This document shows, piece by piece, positions 33,702-44,570 of a DNA stretch of 64,000 bases. The translations under genes and the position numbers were made by a program. Position 1 is the stretch's first letter. Every line of letters begins with the position of its first letter. A model generated the notes under the pieces. It saw only the letters and a program-made list of their open reading frames with translations, was not told the DNA's origin and made no database searches. Source of the stretch: Ephemerocybe angulata (taxonomy: Eukaryota > Basidiomycota > Agaricomycetes > Agaricales > Psathyrellaceae); contig JAACJK010000122.1 in NCBI GenBank assembly GCA_013368325.1, positions 182,409 through 246,408 of the forward strand, written 5' to 3'.

Positions 33702-34379
33702 TCTCCCGAGTGAGAAGAGGTGCTTTGAACGTTACTGTATATATCTCGTTTCGAGAACCGAACACGAGGATAATACAGACACCAGGAAGCACGAAGAAAG
33801 CGGGTTTCGAGACCGAACAACGCTGGGGATCTTCGTGAGCTTCAAGAAACAGTCGTTGGTGAGGACGAGGCCGCATTTGTATGAGGATTCATTCACACGC
33901 GGAGGTTGAAAAGTTATGATGCATTGATGCTTCTTCGCGAACCTAATAGTAACACGGGCTCGCATTCCACATTTGTCCTGAACGGTGAACCAGGTAAGTT
34001 CGCATGTGTTCGGTTTTCGAAACATGCCACTCACCTTCACTCAAGGAAGCTGGTGTGATCTCTACCCGATAGGATACCCCACGCTGACATCCCATATTCG
34101 TAGTGAACCACCGACAAAACGGAGCTGAAGCAAATGGCTTGCCGCTTGCCTTCTGTTGCGAAGTGTGCCGCTCACCTAGGAAGCTGGAACCCGAAACAGG
34201 CTCCTTATGGTCCTGGGTTGAGAAAGGTAGATCCTATCTGAGCATATCTCGTGCGAGGAACTGAGATCTATCTCGGAGTCAGTGACATGCATAGCAGGTC
34301 GCGGCGCCTCGTATAATAATAGGGGCTGGCAACATCTCCGCCATCCGCCCCAAGATCGACCCCAAGAAATCACTACCCC
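33702..34379. other. Divergent intergenic region between transposase and Hsp70-like gene
   Basis: No gene. It holds the 5' flank of the minus-strand transposase, three copies of the GTTCGGTTTCGAAAC-like motif and the promoter of the Hsp70-like gene. Confidence 0.45.
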
Positions 34380-36116
34380 ATGTCTCAAGCCGAATACAAG
34401 CCAGGTGTATATGATCTCGTACTGGCCTTCGACGTTGGTACACCGTCTAGCCGTATTTCGTATTGGTAAGGGACCACGACTATGGAACAAGCTAGGTGCA
34501 GCACTGATTAGTGGGTGGTTGCTAGCATTCTAGAACGGGGGAATGCACCTCGGATCGATTCTGTTACCCAGTAAGTTAATCATGACGAGTTTACGCTTGG
34601 TTATGCGATGACGCTACTTCATTCAGCTTCCCCATCTTCGGTTTTATGGGAGGCGCTTGCGTACCTACCACAGTTTACTATGGCCCTGATTGTCTCATGC
34701 GCGCTATAGGAGAAGAGACGTCCGATGCAGGCGTCATATCCATTGCCGAACAATTTGGTTGGTCCAAAGCTGAACAGTAAGATTGACCTCATTCCAACTT
34801 CGTCAGGTCGCTCACGGAGATGGTGTAGTTTCAAGTCCAACCCCGAACCTTCCTGGACGTCAGACTCGGAGAGCAGCAACAGTAACCTTCTGACCTCTGT
34901 CTCTACGGCCCGAGTTCTTGCAGACTATATGCAATACCTTCTCCATTGCACCCGTTCGTTCATCATTGAAAGGCACGGTGAGGCAAGGTGGAGGATTATG
35001 GCAGGCTACATTCATTATGTTATGACCTACTCCAACGGCTCCGCCCTTCAAACCCGAAACTTGCAAACGGCCATCGCGCATTGTCCATCCATCCTCGGAG
35101 CGAAGCACATAACCTTCATTTCTGAGGGTGAAGCTTGTCTTCAGCTCGCCATTTATAGACGACTTTTGACGTCAGAGAGTGAACAAGTGAAGTCGTCTCC
35201 CTCTCGTCCCCTCGTAATGCTAACAAAAAGACACCCAGGCAGGGTCTCGCGTTGTTGTGGTCAACGCCGGGGATGACGCCATCGAGATATCCATACACTG
35301 CATCGTCTCCGGGAGGAAGACAAACACTATAGGTAGCTCAATGCGTACGATATTACACCTCACCCTCGCTACCAACCCCGACCCATGCTGACATACCTAC
35401 CCATCAGGGCATCCTGAGGGCACAGAACAAGTTGTTATTCGTGCTGAGCAGTATCTTACTGGTATGGTTTCATCCACTCTACGCCGCTTTCTACTGAGTT
35501 GACTGTTCACAGGCTTATTCTCTGGAACTTCCTTCCGCGATGACGTTTCTGCCATGGTGGCTCACTTTCGGTCTAAATTCATCTTCTCTTTTCGAAAAGA
35601 GGAGGATCGCGTCCATCTGAAGTTCGCGGCGCATACTCGACCCGGAGACCCGTCACTGAATATCCGTAATGGAAGGTTCTCACTTGAAGGGTATGTACTT
35701 CATTCCCTGTCTCTCATGATAGATCTCAGTGCCGTCCGTACCGACAGGGCGACCATTGCGTCCTTTCTAGAGCCCACAGTGGGTTGCATCATCGACTCGA
35801 TAGGAGTGTATAACTCCCTGGCCCTTGAGGACTCCAAAATCCGAGTACGTGTCCTTCCGCGCTTTTGAAACGCCGCATGTTCACATTCCTAGTTTGTTCT
35901 CATGGTTGGGCCCCTTTCTGAAAATGAATGGCTTTTTGGGAAGGTCTCTAAAGCGGTCGAAGCGATGGGTGCCGTTGTCTCTCGACTCCAAGATATGACT
36001 GGAGACAGGTATGCATATTATGGAATAGATCTTGGATCGCCAGCTGATCTGTCGTGGTCAGAAACAGTCCAATTGCCCGAGGTGCCGTGGCATCCGTCCT
36101 GAACGCCATTTCATGA
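34380..36116 (+). CDS. Hsp70-like (actin-fold ATPase) protein with degenerate nucleotide motifs
   Basis: Ten exons sum to 415 codons with all phases matching: 34380-34465, 34526-34570, 34627-34776, 34829-35186, 35239-35332, 35408-35461, 35513-35690, 35730-35844, 35893-36008 and 36068-36116. The order follows the Hsp70 nucleotide-binding domain of the family expanded in mushrooms: LVLAFDVGTPSSRISY (phosphate 1; usually DIGTTFSGVSY), PRIDSVTHFP, VPTTVYYG, ITFISEGEACLQLAIYRRLL, RVVVVNAGDDAIEISIH (phosphate 2; usually DAGGGT), HPEGTEQVVIRAEQYL, IASFLEPTVGCIID, and VLMVGPLSENEWLFGKV (usually VGGFxxSxWL, adenosine motif). Several glycines and threonines that hold ATP are changed, so it may not hydrolyse ATP. 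There is no substrate-binding domain, as in relatives. Confidence 0.85.
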
Positions 36117-36415
36117 GCACGTTTATCGGATAAGATCTTTGTACATCCATCTCACTACCCAATTTGTCTCGAAAGATCCTAGGTGATCCTCGATCCTCGG
36201 TTCTTTCCATACGAATGTCGGAGAATATATACAGTGCTAAGCCCGAATCATGATAACAGCTGATATTTGCGGATCGCGAGATGCAGGTTGGAGCTTCCTC
36301 CTTTGGAAGGTAGCCGTTCGTCAAAAAGGCTCGCCCATGGCCTTTAGCAGGCACAGGGCCCTCTGCTCGTTTGGAACCGCGCCTGCACTTCTCTACCCTT
36401 TACCCATCACCTTCA

Positions 36416-37189
36416 ATGGAGAGAACTGATACATTAGCCTCCCTATGGTGCGTCTGCCCCGCTCAGAAACAAACGACAGTCGTCTAAAGCGATTTCTGTA
36501 CCGCTCAGCTTGACTCGTCAGCTGTCCAGTCAGACGGACTCTGAGGACGACCCTAGCTCAGACTACTCGGAAATCGACCTGGAAACGGATCCAAAAGTAC
36601 GTGGCTCCACCTTCTACTGTGCCTCGAAAACCATTACTTACCAACTGTCCTAATACAGCTGTGTTTTCAGGAACTGAAGGCGGCCAGAGCGAAGAACAGG
36701 GTGCTCCAAGACGAGCTTGATCGTTGCCGAGCTGAAGCCAAAACGCTCTGGGAGCAAGCCGCCAAAAACGATGTACTATTGGGAGATGCTCTGCATTCGC
36801 TCAGAATGACGATAGAGGGTTGTGGTACTATCAAGGCTAGGCTTGATGTCGCTGAGGAGGATCGCCTGGAGCTCAGCGCCCTCATAAACCAGGGCACTAT
36901 CGATATTGAGGCGGCCCATCTTACTGTGCGCAGAATCGTTCTAGCTCACGGCAAAGGAGAAGACGCGGAGGCGCAGCATCGTCCCGACAGCAGGGCTCGA
37001 GATACCCTTCTTTCCCTCGACGCTGAGCTTCTTCACATCAGAAAGTTGCTGGATGAGCTCAAGCGTTACATTCGTCGAGCTGAATCGGGACATCAAGGGA
37101 TCCAAAGCGGGCGCAGGGAGTTGGAAAGGAATTTGCAAGGGATAGATTCGAGGCTAATGGAGTTACAGGGCCCGGGAATTTGTGAATAA
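36416..37189 (+). CDS. Coiled-coil protein of unknown function
   Basis: Exons 36416-36447, 36509-36596 and 36671-37189 give 212 residues. The N-terminus is short and acidic (SQTDSEDDPSSDYSEIDLET). From residue 40 onward nearly all is predicted alpha-helical with heptad-like leucines: ELKAARAKNRVLQDELDRCR, LDVAEEDRLELSALINQ, LLSLDAELLHIRKLLDELKR, RRELERNLQGIDSRLMELQG. It contains no catalytic motif. It sits between the Hsp70-like gene and the disrupted gene, on the same strand as both. Function unknown. Confidence 0.7.
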
Positions 37190-37383
37190 GTAGGTAGCGC
37201 TTTTGCAACGATCAATGGGTACGGGTACTTGAACAACATCCTTCCATGTATACGTCTTGTCACGCGGATGAACCGCTCGCTAGAGCCGAATCGGTTCTGC
37301 ACCGATTCGCCTCAATTAATTCGCATTGAATTTGCTATAGAAGTACCTGTATCGCCCTCCCATCACACCCCACTTTCACCTCA

Positions 37384-40300
37384 ATGTACACCCCCCATTT
37401 CCCCCCTATCACAAATCGCACATGCTTTCCCTTGAGAGCAACCCCAAGCCCTGATCCTGACGAAACGATAACTAATCGCCGAATCTTTCCTTTTCCTGGA
37501 GAGGAAGAGGCACCTCAGTCACCCGGCTGACCCCACTTCTAATGTATATCAATTTGAGGAAAAGAAATACCTTAGATGTCCCTCAGCCAGTGGCTCAACC
37601 ATGTGTGGTTGGACCACATAGTCCCAAAATGGTCCAACCATTCCGCAAATGGTTGACTCTGGATGTGGTTGGATAGATATGGTTGGAATAATGAAAAAGT
37701 GGTTGTACTATATTATGCAGCCATATTTGGTTGTATATTTTCTCAACCATTTTCAAAATGGCTGAGCCATTTGTGACCTGAGTGCCAGGGGTCCTGACTT
37801 TCTTTGGTCTGACCATTCTAAAACTGGTCCAACCACTTTGGTCCAGCCATTGCCAAACATGGTCCAGCCACTTTGGTCCAGCCATTGTCAAACATGGTCC
37901 AGCCACTTTGGTTCAGCCACATCACCTCTTTGGGTGAACATAATTATATAAGTGTCTGGGGTCCTTCTGCCAATTTGGGAGTGCCAGATCTGATATGACA
38001 GCTGTCATCAATCTGACATAACCCATCAATCTTAAATCTCAGATTCAGATCTCAAATCTAGATCTATTATGTCATTGATGGTACCTGTGCCTGTGATGGC
38101 ATTGATGAGTACCTGTGCCTATGATGTAATGATTTGCATGATATCAGTGTGATTGATTAGTGTCACAATGTCATGATTTGCATGACATCATGCTCATTTA
38201 GATAACAGGAGTGCTAAGCTGATTCATTGGTATCTCCCTCAGGTTTTGTCTGATAAAGATAGTTTTAGTATCATTAGAAAGTGTAAAATGAGGGGAACAA
38301 AGTGGTCTATGTGGTATCTTCTATTCCTACAGTTATGCTCTGCAAAATCATAGAAATGTTATTTGGAGCATGTATTAGGGTGAGTTTTAGTCAAAACAGG
38401 TCAATATCTCACTCAGTTCCTATCCAAAATGAATGAGCTTAGTATCACTAGAATACTCAATTTATGGAGAGTAGAGTTACATATGTGTTACATCTTAAGC
38501 CCTTTACTGGCAACCTGATATTGAGATGTAATCTGAATGTACTTATCCATCAGGGTTGGTATTCCTGAGACATCATATCATGAGCATAAACCTTTTTGAG
38601 TATGTATCAGCATACTAAAGCTATTCCATAAGCTATTCCATGGGGTGGTAAATGTCTAATGCACACATTATAGCAGGAATATGACTTTATGCAAACCATC
38701 CTTTAAATAGCACAATTGTCTCTATTGCTCTTCAAGGCAAGAACATAAAAGTATAAGGGCACTGTCAGAGTAGACCCCCAACCACTATGTTTCCATTAAA
38801 AAAAACTGCAAGCAAATCCAAGCAATAGAAGCTGATCTATAAGAAGAACTGGCCTCAAGTGCATGCTTGATTCTTTGGTTGCACAAGTGTATATCTTCAA
38901 AGCCCAATTGTACCTATAACTATGCATATGTCCATGCTCCCTGAATGGTTTTGGTTACTTTTTTTTGCATTCAGAACTAGGCATCTCACTCTCTTTTATC
39001 CTTGTATTTATATTGCTCATGTCATCAGAAGAGGGTCCCTAAGTATTGATTTGCAACACAAAAACTACTCTGTGAATTCTACTATTACACCACCAATCAT
39101 GTAAGGATAATAAATCTTGTTGCTGTATTAGTTACATTACACCTCCAGGAGCATAGTGTATATAAGTGTTTACTGTTTGACCTTATTTTCTGTTCCCAGT
39201 GACACTAACCCTAATGCATCCCCCAAATGAGATTCCTATGGTATTTCAGAGTATAACTGTGTGCAGAGAAAACACCACATACACCACTGCATGCTCCTCA
39301 TTTTATACTTTCTATTGATATCAAAATCACTCTTATCAGACAAGAACTGAGGGGAAGATTAATGAATCTGTTCAACATTCCTCTTATCTAAATGAGCTTG
39401 ATGTTAACATTATGACCTTTCTATGGTTTTACAGAGTATAACTGTATTCATTGGATACACTACATATACCCTCTTACTCCCCTCATTCCACCCTTTCTAA
39501 TGATAACAAAATCATTCTTATCAGACAAGAACTGGGTGAGATATAAATGAATCAGGTTAATGATTCTCTTATCTAAATGAGCATGATGTCATGATTGGCA
39601 TGACAGCAATTAATCATAATGATATCATGTAAATCATTACCTCACAGGCACAGGCACCATCAATGACATCATAGATCTAGATCTAGATCTGAGATCTGAA
39701 TCTGATCTGATATTTTGATATCAGATGTGGCTGAATCAAAGTAGGACCCCAGACACTTATGTAATTAGATTCAACCAAATAGAGTATATAGCTGAGACCA
39801 AAGTGGCTGGACCACTTCTGAAAATGGTTGCACCAGAGTGGCTGGACCAGTTGCACTAGAGTGGCTGGACCATGTCTTAAAATAGTTGTATCAGAATGGC
39901 TGGACCATTTCTACCAAAGAAATCAGGACCCCAAACACCTCTGCAAAAGCTCAGCCATTTTTTCAATGGTCCAGCCATTTGTCTAAATGGTTGAACTTTT
40001 AAAAATGTGGCTGAGGCTGGCTGAGTGGCTGAAGGAATGGCTGGACAGTGGTTGAGTATTAGCTGAACCATGGGTCAACCACCGATGGCTGGACCACTGG
40101 CTGGGGGACATCTAAGGTATTTCTTTTCCTTAAATTGATATACATTAGAAGTGGGGTCAGCCGGGTGACTGAGGTGGAAGAGGACATTGAGGACGATCCT
40201 GCCTGTGAGCACCACTGCCATCTGCGTTATTCTGAGTTGCTGACGTTTTTGTCGAAGACGCTCGGGAGGCTGTAAGGGAGGCAATCTCAGAGACGGAACA

Positions 40301-40814
40301 GCTCCGTTTGTTGGTTCCTGCAAGCACGAAGAAGTCATTCTTTCCGTTTCGATCCGCTCGAGAGGCTGCTCTCCCAAAGCCCAGCAGACCTCCTGGGCAG
40401 CTTGGAAAGCCAGGCAACAACGGCTTCTCACTTAGAGATACGTTGAAATGGGATGAAGCCGACTACAATGGGATTCAGGTTCGTCTTACCCCTCATAAGA
40501 TATAAGTACGCCTGACCGATGTGTATCACATTAGGATGTATTGCATAGGGTTGTCGACTTGCATCTGCTGAAAGATGTGGGTTACTCTCAGCAGCCTGAG
40601 GCTGCCCGAACTCGTTACAAAACCCAGGTGTGACTGTTTCAATCCTTCTCCAACAAGGATGTTCTGCTGATTCAGTATCGTATTATGACAGTCTGCTGCG
40701 GTGTTCCCAGTCCTTGATGAATATGCGGACAGGTGGCCCATCGATTGCTTTGCGGAGCAATATCTCAAGAATGTGTTGTACACGGCGAGGAGGAAGTCCC
40801 GCCAATATAAGTGA
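37384..40814 (+). pseudogene. Small gene split in exon 1 by a fold-back element
   Basis: The first exon begins at ATG 37384 (MYTPHFPPITNRTCFP) and runs open to 37510 (FPFPGEEE). The 2666-bp element and one copy of the 7-bp target (GAAGAGG) interrupt it. The frame resumes at 40184 (DIEDDPA). Then come exons 40237-40478, 40535-40627 and 40692-40814. Leaving out 37511-40183, the exons total exactly 202 codons in one frame, ending AVFPVLDEYADRWPIDC...QYLKN...RRKSRQYK. The intact frame on both sides implies a recent insertion. The intron at 40205-40236 is only 32 nt and needs checking. The C-terminal FPxLxxYxxxWP...LKN pattern recurs in mushroom hypothetical proteins as I recall; function unknown. 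Confidence 0.8.
37511..40176. mobile_element. 2.67-kb AT-rich fold-back (giant inverted repeat) element
   Basis: Ends CACCTCAG...CTGAGGTG are flanked by a perfect 7-bp duplication GAAGAGG (37504-37510 and 40177-40183). The outer about 90 bp of both ends are almost identical inverted copies. The likeness continues inward, diverged: tracts of TGGTCCAGCCA type (37600-37920 and 39790-40100), the GATCTAGATCT segments (about 38045 and 39680), the GGCACAGGCACC and ATGAGCATGATGTCATG blocks, and the TCTTATCAGACAAGAACTGA block. The centre lies near 38.85 kb. The right arm has an internal tandem duplication of about 200 bp (39230-39590). No coding frame. Base composition is far more AT-rich than the surrounding genes, suggesting different origin or mutation pressure. 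Superfamily unknown. Confidence 0.88.
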
Positions 40815-40898
40815 CCGAAGTGGCCGACTTATCGCGACTCTTGTGGGTGGTACCTCAACTTTCAGCAACTTTATTTGAGAGGCAGATTGTATAGCTGG

Positions 40899-41222
40899 TC
40901 AAGCTCCGAGACGAGTACGCTGCTCCTCTCTCCACGTCGTTGAGATCTGAGATTCTACTTGTACTTCAATCAATGCCCTTTCTAAAATGAACACGTCGGG
41001 GTAGTCCTCGAGGCTCGCAGTGATAGTGCTTGAGCCGAATATCTGAGGGCGAGACATCACAAAGGGTACACGTTCTGGAATAGCGTCAGACTCAGATATG
41101 GGGGTACAGTAATATCCTACGCTTCGCACGCCAGAAAGAAATTGACGCCGAACTGGTGGGTCAGTTCGGGACGGTAAGCAATGCATCTCAGTACTTGAAG
41201 TGGCATCGATCATTTCTGCCAC
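40899..41222 (-). CDS. Hypothetical 107-residue protein
   Basis: One uninterrupted frame, MAEMIDATSSTEMHCLPSRT... to TTWREEQRTRLGA. It has balanced composition and no low complexity, but no known domain. It lies between the disrupted gene and the plus-strand gene at 41452, so the promoter region would be shared and divergent. It could equally be chance or part of a larger decayed gene. Confidence 0.35.
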   Translation of the reverse strand: MAEMIDATSSTEMHCLPSRTDPPVRRQFLSGVRSVGYYCTPISESDAIPERVPFVMSRPQIFGSSTITASLEDYPDVFILERALIEVQVESQISTTWREEQRTRLGA

Positions 41223-41451
41223 TTGGTCCCTTTCGACCGGTCACCTTCCCCTGGCGTGACCCCTGACCTTCCTTTTCCAACATATATAAAGTTGCCTTTG
41301 TTCGAAGTTGAGCTACGCACCTTGACCCCAAATACCAATCATCGCCGAGGCATCTCCATCAACACGGTTGAACTTTGAGGTCGGTACTACAATCAATCTC
41401 ACTTATTGACTATCATTGATAATCCTTATTCTCAGCCAATACTTGGTAAAC

Positions 41452-42099
41452 ATGGAACAATTGGTGGTGCACGAGCACACCGTCCATCCCAAACTCGCAG
41501 CTCTCGCTGCCCATCTGCGGGCCTGTGACCTGTGCCGCCTTCCGGTCAACGCGTGCGGTCGATCCAGTGGCATCTCGAGAGACGCGCCCCTCAGTGCGTA
41601 TGCAAGGCACGCGGAGTCCTGTCCTCGATGCCAGTGCACAACGGGCGAGTGTATGAGCGATACCGTTCCATACACGCTTGGTCCTCCCTCTGCCAAAGAC
41701 ATGGAGGCGAATTCCAACCACCTTCAGAACTGCAAGCCTTGCCGAGTAACCGCCGATGCATGCGGTGTTACGAAGTCAAACCGCCTAGGACCATACGTCA
41801 AGCACGTAGAGGTCTGCCTGGCATGCAGAATCTCCATCCGAAGGTGTATTCTGGCAGCGATGCGCCAAGCTACCGAAGCCTCCGAAGTCGTCGACAAACC
41901 AAGCGGCCCTACCGAGGATCGAACCGCCAAACCCGCCGCCGCTTCCGGCTCCCATCGCACTCGTACTGCCACGCGCAGGTCGGCGGGCTTCAGGCGCACT
42001 GTTCGTGTCCCAATTCTAGCTTTTATCGCTTTCTCATTCTGGCTCGTTGAATACTACCTCCTCGCGTGTATTGTTATCGCCTTTGCAGTCTTTTGTTAG
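41452..42099 (+). CDS. Tail-anchored protein with four H-x3-C-x2-C-x6-C modules
   Basis: Single-exon, 215 residues from ATG 41452. A TATATAAAG box lies at 41283-41291. Four modules with identical spacing are visible: HLRACDLCRLPVNAC, HAESCPRCQCTTGEC, HLQNCKPCRVTADAC and HVEVCLACRISIRRC, each one His and three Cys, separated by roughly 15-30 residues. Each could bind one zinc ion or form a disulphide set. A basic linker (SHRTRTATRRSAGFRRTVR) precedes a final hydrophobic helix (VPILAFIAFSFWLVEYYLLA) near the C-terminus. That is typical of tail-anchored proteins, with the modules on the cytosolic side. I recognise no family. The role could be nucleic-acid or protein binding at a membrane. Confidence 0.75.
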   Translation: MEQLVVHEHTVHPKLAALAAHLRACDLCRLPVNACGRSSGISRDAPLSAYARHAESCPRCQCTTGECMSDTVPYTLGPPSAKDMEANSNHLQNCKPCRVTADACGVTKSNRLGPYVKHVEVCLACRISIRRCILAAMRQATEASEVVDKPSGPTEDRTAKPAAASGSHRTRTATRRSAGFRRTVRVPILAFIAFSFWLVEYYLLACIVIAFAVFC

Positions 42100-42644
42100 G
42101 GTTCAGACTTTACAGAATCGCAGATTACTTACAATGCAATGGTCTCAATATCGATAGCTCGTTATAAACAAGCCGGGGACGTTCTGGGCTGCTTCCATCC
42201 CATGAGTGAGAAAAAACGTCACGCAATCTGTGATGTTGAAGAAAAACGCCGCCGAACGTATCGATTATCGCTGCATGTATGTACTAGAGTTCAGTGGCAG
42301 AGTTAGTGCCAGTGGCGTCAGTAATTGTTCGTGCTTGGCACAGGTTGCACTTGTTATGCACCACCTTGCCGTTTCGGAATCGTCACCGCGTTCTGCTCAG
42401 TCACTGTTCAGTGGCAGCTTGTGCGTTCGGTTTCGAAGGGCAAACGCTGAACTGGATTTGCAAGGACATCCTTGAGAGTGTCACTATGGATCCGCTTGTT
42501 CGGTTCTTGAAAAGCAGCCATAGTTATCACCCACTGGTGTTTCGACAGTCGGCCAGCGTTGGCAACACGAAAGATGTACGATTCCATATAGACTGTGCGA
42601 AGGGCGACATACACGAAGAGGACGAAGGGCGAAACGTCCATACG
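42100..42644. other. Intergenic region
   Basis: No gene recognised; convergent 3' ends of the CHCC-module gene and the WD40-TM gene. Confidence 0.4.
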
Positions 42645-44570
42645 CTACTCGAGATCACCCAGGGAACTGGTAGCAGTTGGGCAGGTCAGGCTTCCCTGCC
42701 CGCACACTGAGATGACCTGATCATCGACTCCGACCTCGATGGGCGCATCCTCTGCACCCCTCCCGGCACCCTCAACACCCCTTCCGACACCTTTAGCACC
42801 CCTTCCGACGCCTTCAACACCCCTTCCGACGCCCTCCATGTCCAAGGCCTCGACTGCTTCAGCGATATGCGGTCCTGCAAAGTCAAAATTCATCAATTCC
42901 ACAAGAGGATACTTCCGGAACACATCTCGAGTCTCGACGATAACCCTTCGATTCTCCAGTAGAGCTTGGCGTAGCTCGTCCACCCGTCGAAGCTCATCAT
43001 GCCTCCTCCTCTGCAAGAATAGAAGAGATCCCCATATCCCAGTTCCACATATCAGGACGCAAAGAAGGCCGATCGCGTATGACCTGATGCGATGGAGCCA
43101 GATTAATAGGATGGAATGCCGCAATTTCGGGATAATGCGCGTCATGGCCTTGGGGCGCTTGTTAGTTTGAACGCAGACGAGAGGGCAGTGAGATCACCTT
43201 TCCAGGAGCCCATACAACAATGGACGACACCGTTCCCTCAGAAGTCGCACTCGCGATAAGGTAATGATTGTTCTCGTCTGCATCTGCCGTCTGCGTCGAG
43301 TTGAACAATGGTGAGCTTCCTCCCCTTGTTGTGACGCTGAAATATACACTTACGGCTACAGTCTGTACCAGCTTCGTCTCTACAAGCAAAGTATCAGCTA
43401 GATGATCCAGCGATGAAGGATCTACGAACGCGATGTATCATGATAGAACACCTTCTTGGCAGTCTTGTTAACAATGTTGTAAACGCGCACAACGCCCCTG
43501 TCGCTTCCCACAACCAATGGACCATCGGGAAGAAACTGGAGCTGGATTGGATAGTTCTTTCGAATACGGACCACAATCCTCGACAAGTACGACGGCTGTG
43601 CGCCCGGCTGGTCGTCCAACCGATACAGGTCGACCCCGTTTTCCAAGTTCCAGACGGCAATAATCCGCTCCTCCTCAGACCAGGCTATGTTGGCGCTATA
43701 TATCTGTCAGCACGGAGTCTGGATCTGGATTGACGAGCGGAGAAACTTACATTCGAGTGTCGATCCTGGTCTTGAAGAGTCTCTTCCAAGAAGGTAGATC
43801 CCAAGCTGATCTGCGAGGTAGCCGAGAGTCAGTCGAGTAGTTCATGCGTATGTGGTTCCGACTCACATAAACATGGCGTCTAGAGAAGCGACCATGACGG
43901 CTCGCCCTCCGTTGAAGAAAACGGCCGAGCGCATGAGCCCATACTCTTCATCCAATTTCTCCAGTGTAGTGTAACAACGAACCAAGACGTTCTCTGGAGA
44001 TCAATTAGCTCTAGTGTCGAGGAAATCCTATCCCACTCGCCTTTATCCTCTGCCGCAACCCTGTACATGAACAGCCCCCCTCTTCCAACGACTGCGATAA
44101 CATTGTGGTAAATCGCCATCCCCTCGATAGCATGGTCTGGCATGACGGTCCGCGATCCAGCGGGAATGAAGTCCTTCGACTAGTTAGCGTAGAATGGGGC
44201 GGAGACTCGTAATCCACAATGTATACCTTTTCTCCCTGCTGTCTCCAAGCCTTGATGGTCCCGTTCGACCCGGCCGAGACCAGGAACGTCAAATCATCTT
44301 GTTGAGGGGGTTGGTACCAAATGAGGTCGACAACTTTGGCTTGACGAGCGCTAATTCGCTGATAGAACTTTCGGGAGAAAATCTCAACGCATCCACCATC
44401 ACCTACAGCCATGAGCGTTCGATCTATATGCTCAACTGGGGCTTACCTCCCGATGCTAAGCAGTCGGCATCTTCGTTAAACTTCAAGACATTTATCGCTC
44501 CCTTTTGTCCCGACTTGATGTGCTCAACCGCTGAGAGCTCGAGAGAAGGTCTAGGTGCTGTGGCGTCCAT
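42645..44570 (-). CDS. WD40-type beta-propeller protein with C-terminal membrane helix (copy 2)
   Basis: Nine exons total 508 codons: 44570-44447, 44402-44227, 44179-44041, 43993-43867, 43810-43751, 43695-43430, 43379-43354, 43290-43198 and 43157-42645. WD-like blades: GQKGAINVLKFNEDADCLAS, VVDLIWYQPPQQDDLTFLVS with GTIKAWRQ, EGMAIYHNVIAVVGRGGLFM, ANIAWSEEERIIAVWNLENG, LQFLPDGPLVVGSDRGVVRV and LIASATSEGTVSSIVVW. After a basic stretch comes one helix (SYAIGLLCVLICGTGIWGSL) and a lumenal-type tail with EGVGRGVEGVGRGAKGVGRG repeats. Intron 3 appears to be GC-AG (AAAG/GCGAGT). A paralogue lies 1.1 kb away on the same strand and another at 55.8 kb. The propeller probably scaffolds partners at a membrane; partner unknown. 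Confidence 0.8.
42747..42841 (-). repeat. Tandem GVGRG-coding repeat in WD40-TM protein tail
   Basis: A degenerate 15- and 30-bp repeat coding for EGVGRG/AKGVGRG/EGAGRG units in the C-terminal tail. The glycine/arginine pattern is low complexity. Confidence 0.6.

Larger units (their letters stand above)
27565..34027. mobile_element. Probable CACTA/EnSpm element carrying two genes (ends approximate)
   Basis: Contains the TNP2-like transposase and the convergent unknown gene, bracketed by copies of the GTTCGGTTTCGAAAC motif, as expected for subterminal repeats of CACTA elements. I could not find matching terminal CACTA...TAGTG ends or a 3-bp target duplication, so the limits are those of the repeat copies only. 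Confidence 0.5.

Noticed and set aside
27590..34515. CACTA...TAGTG termini for the TNP2 element
   Set aside because: CACTA occurs at 27594 and 27649 and TAGTG near 34510, but the sequences next to them do not match as inverted repeats.
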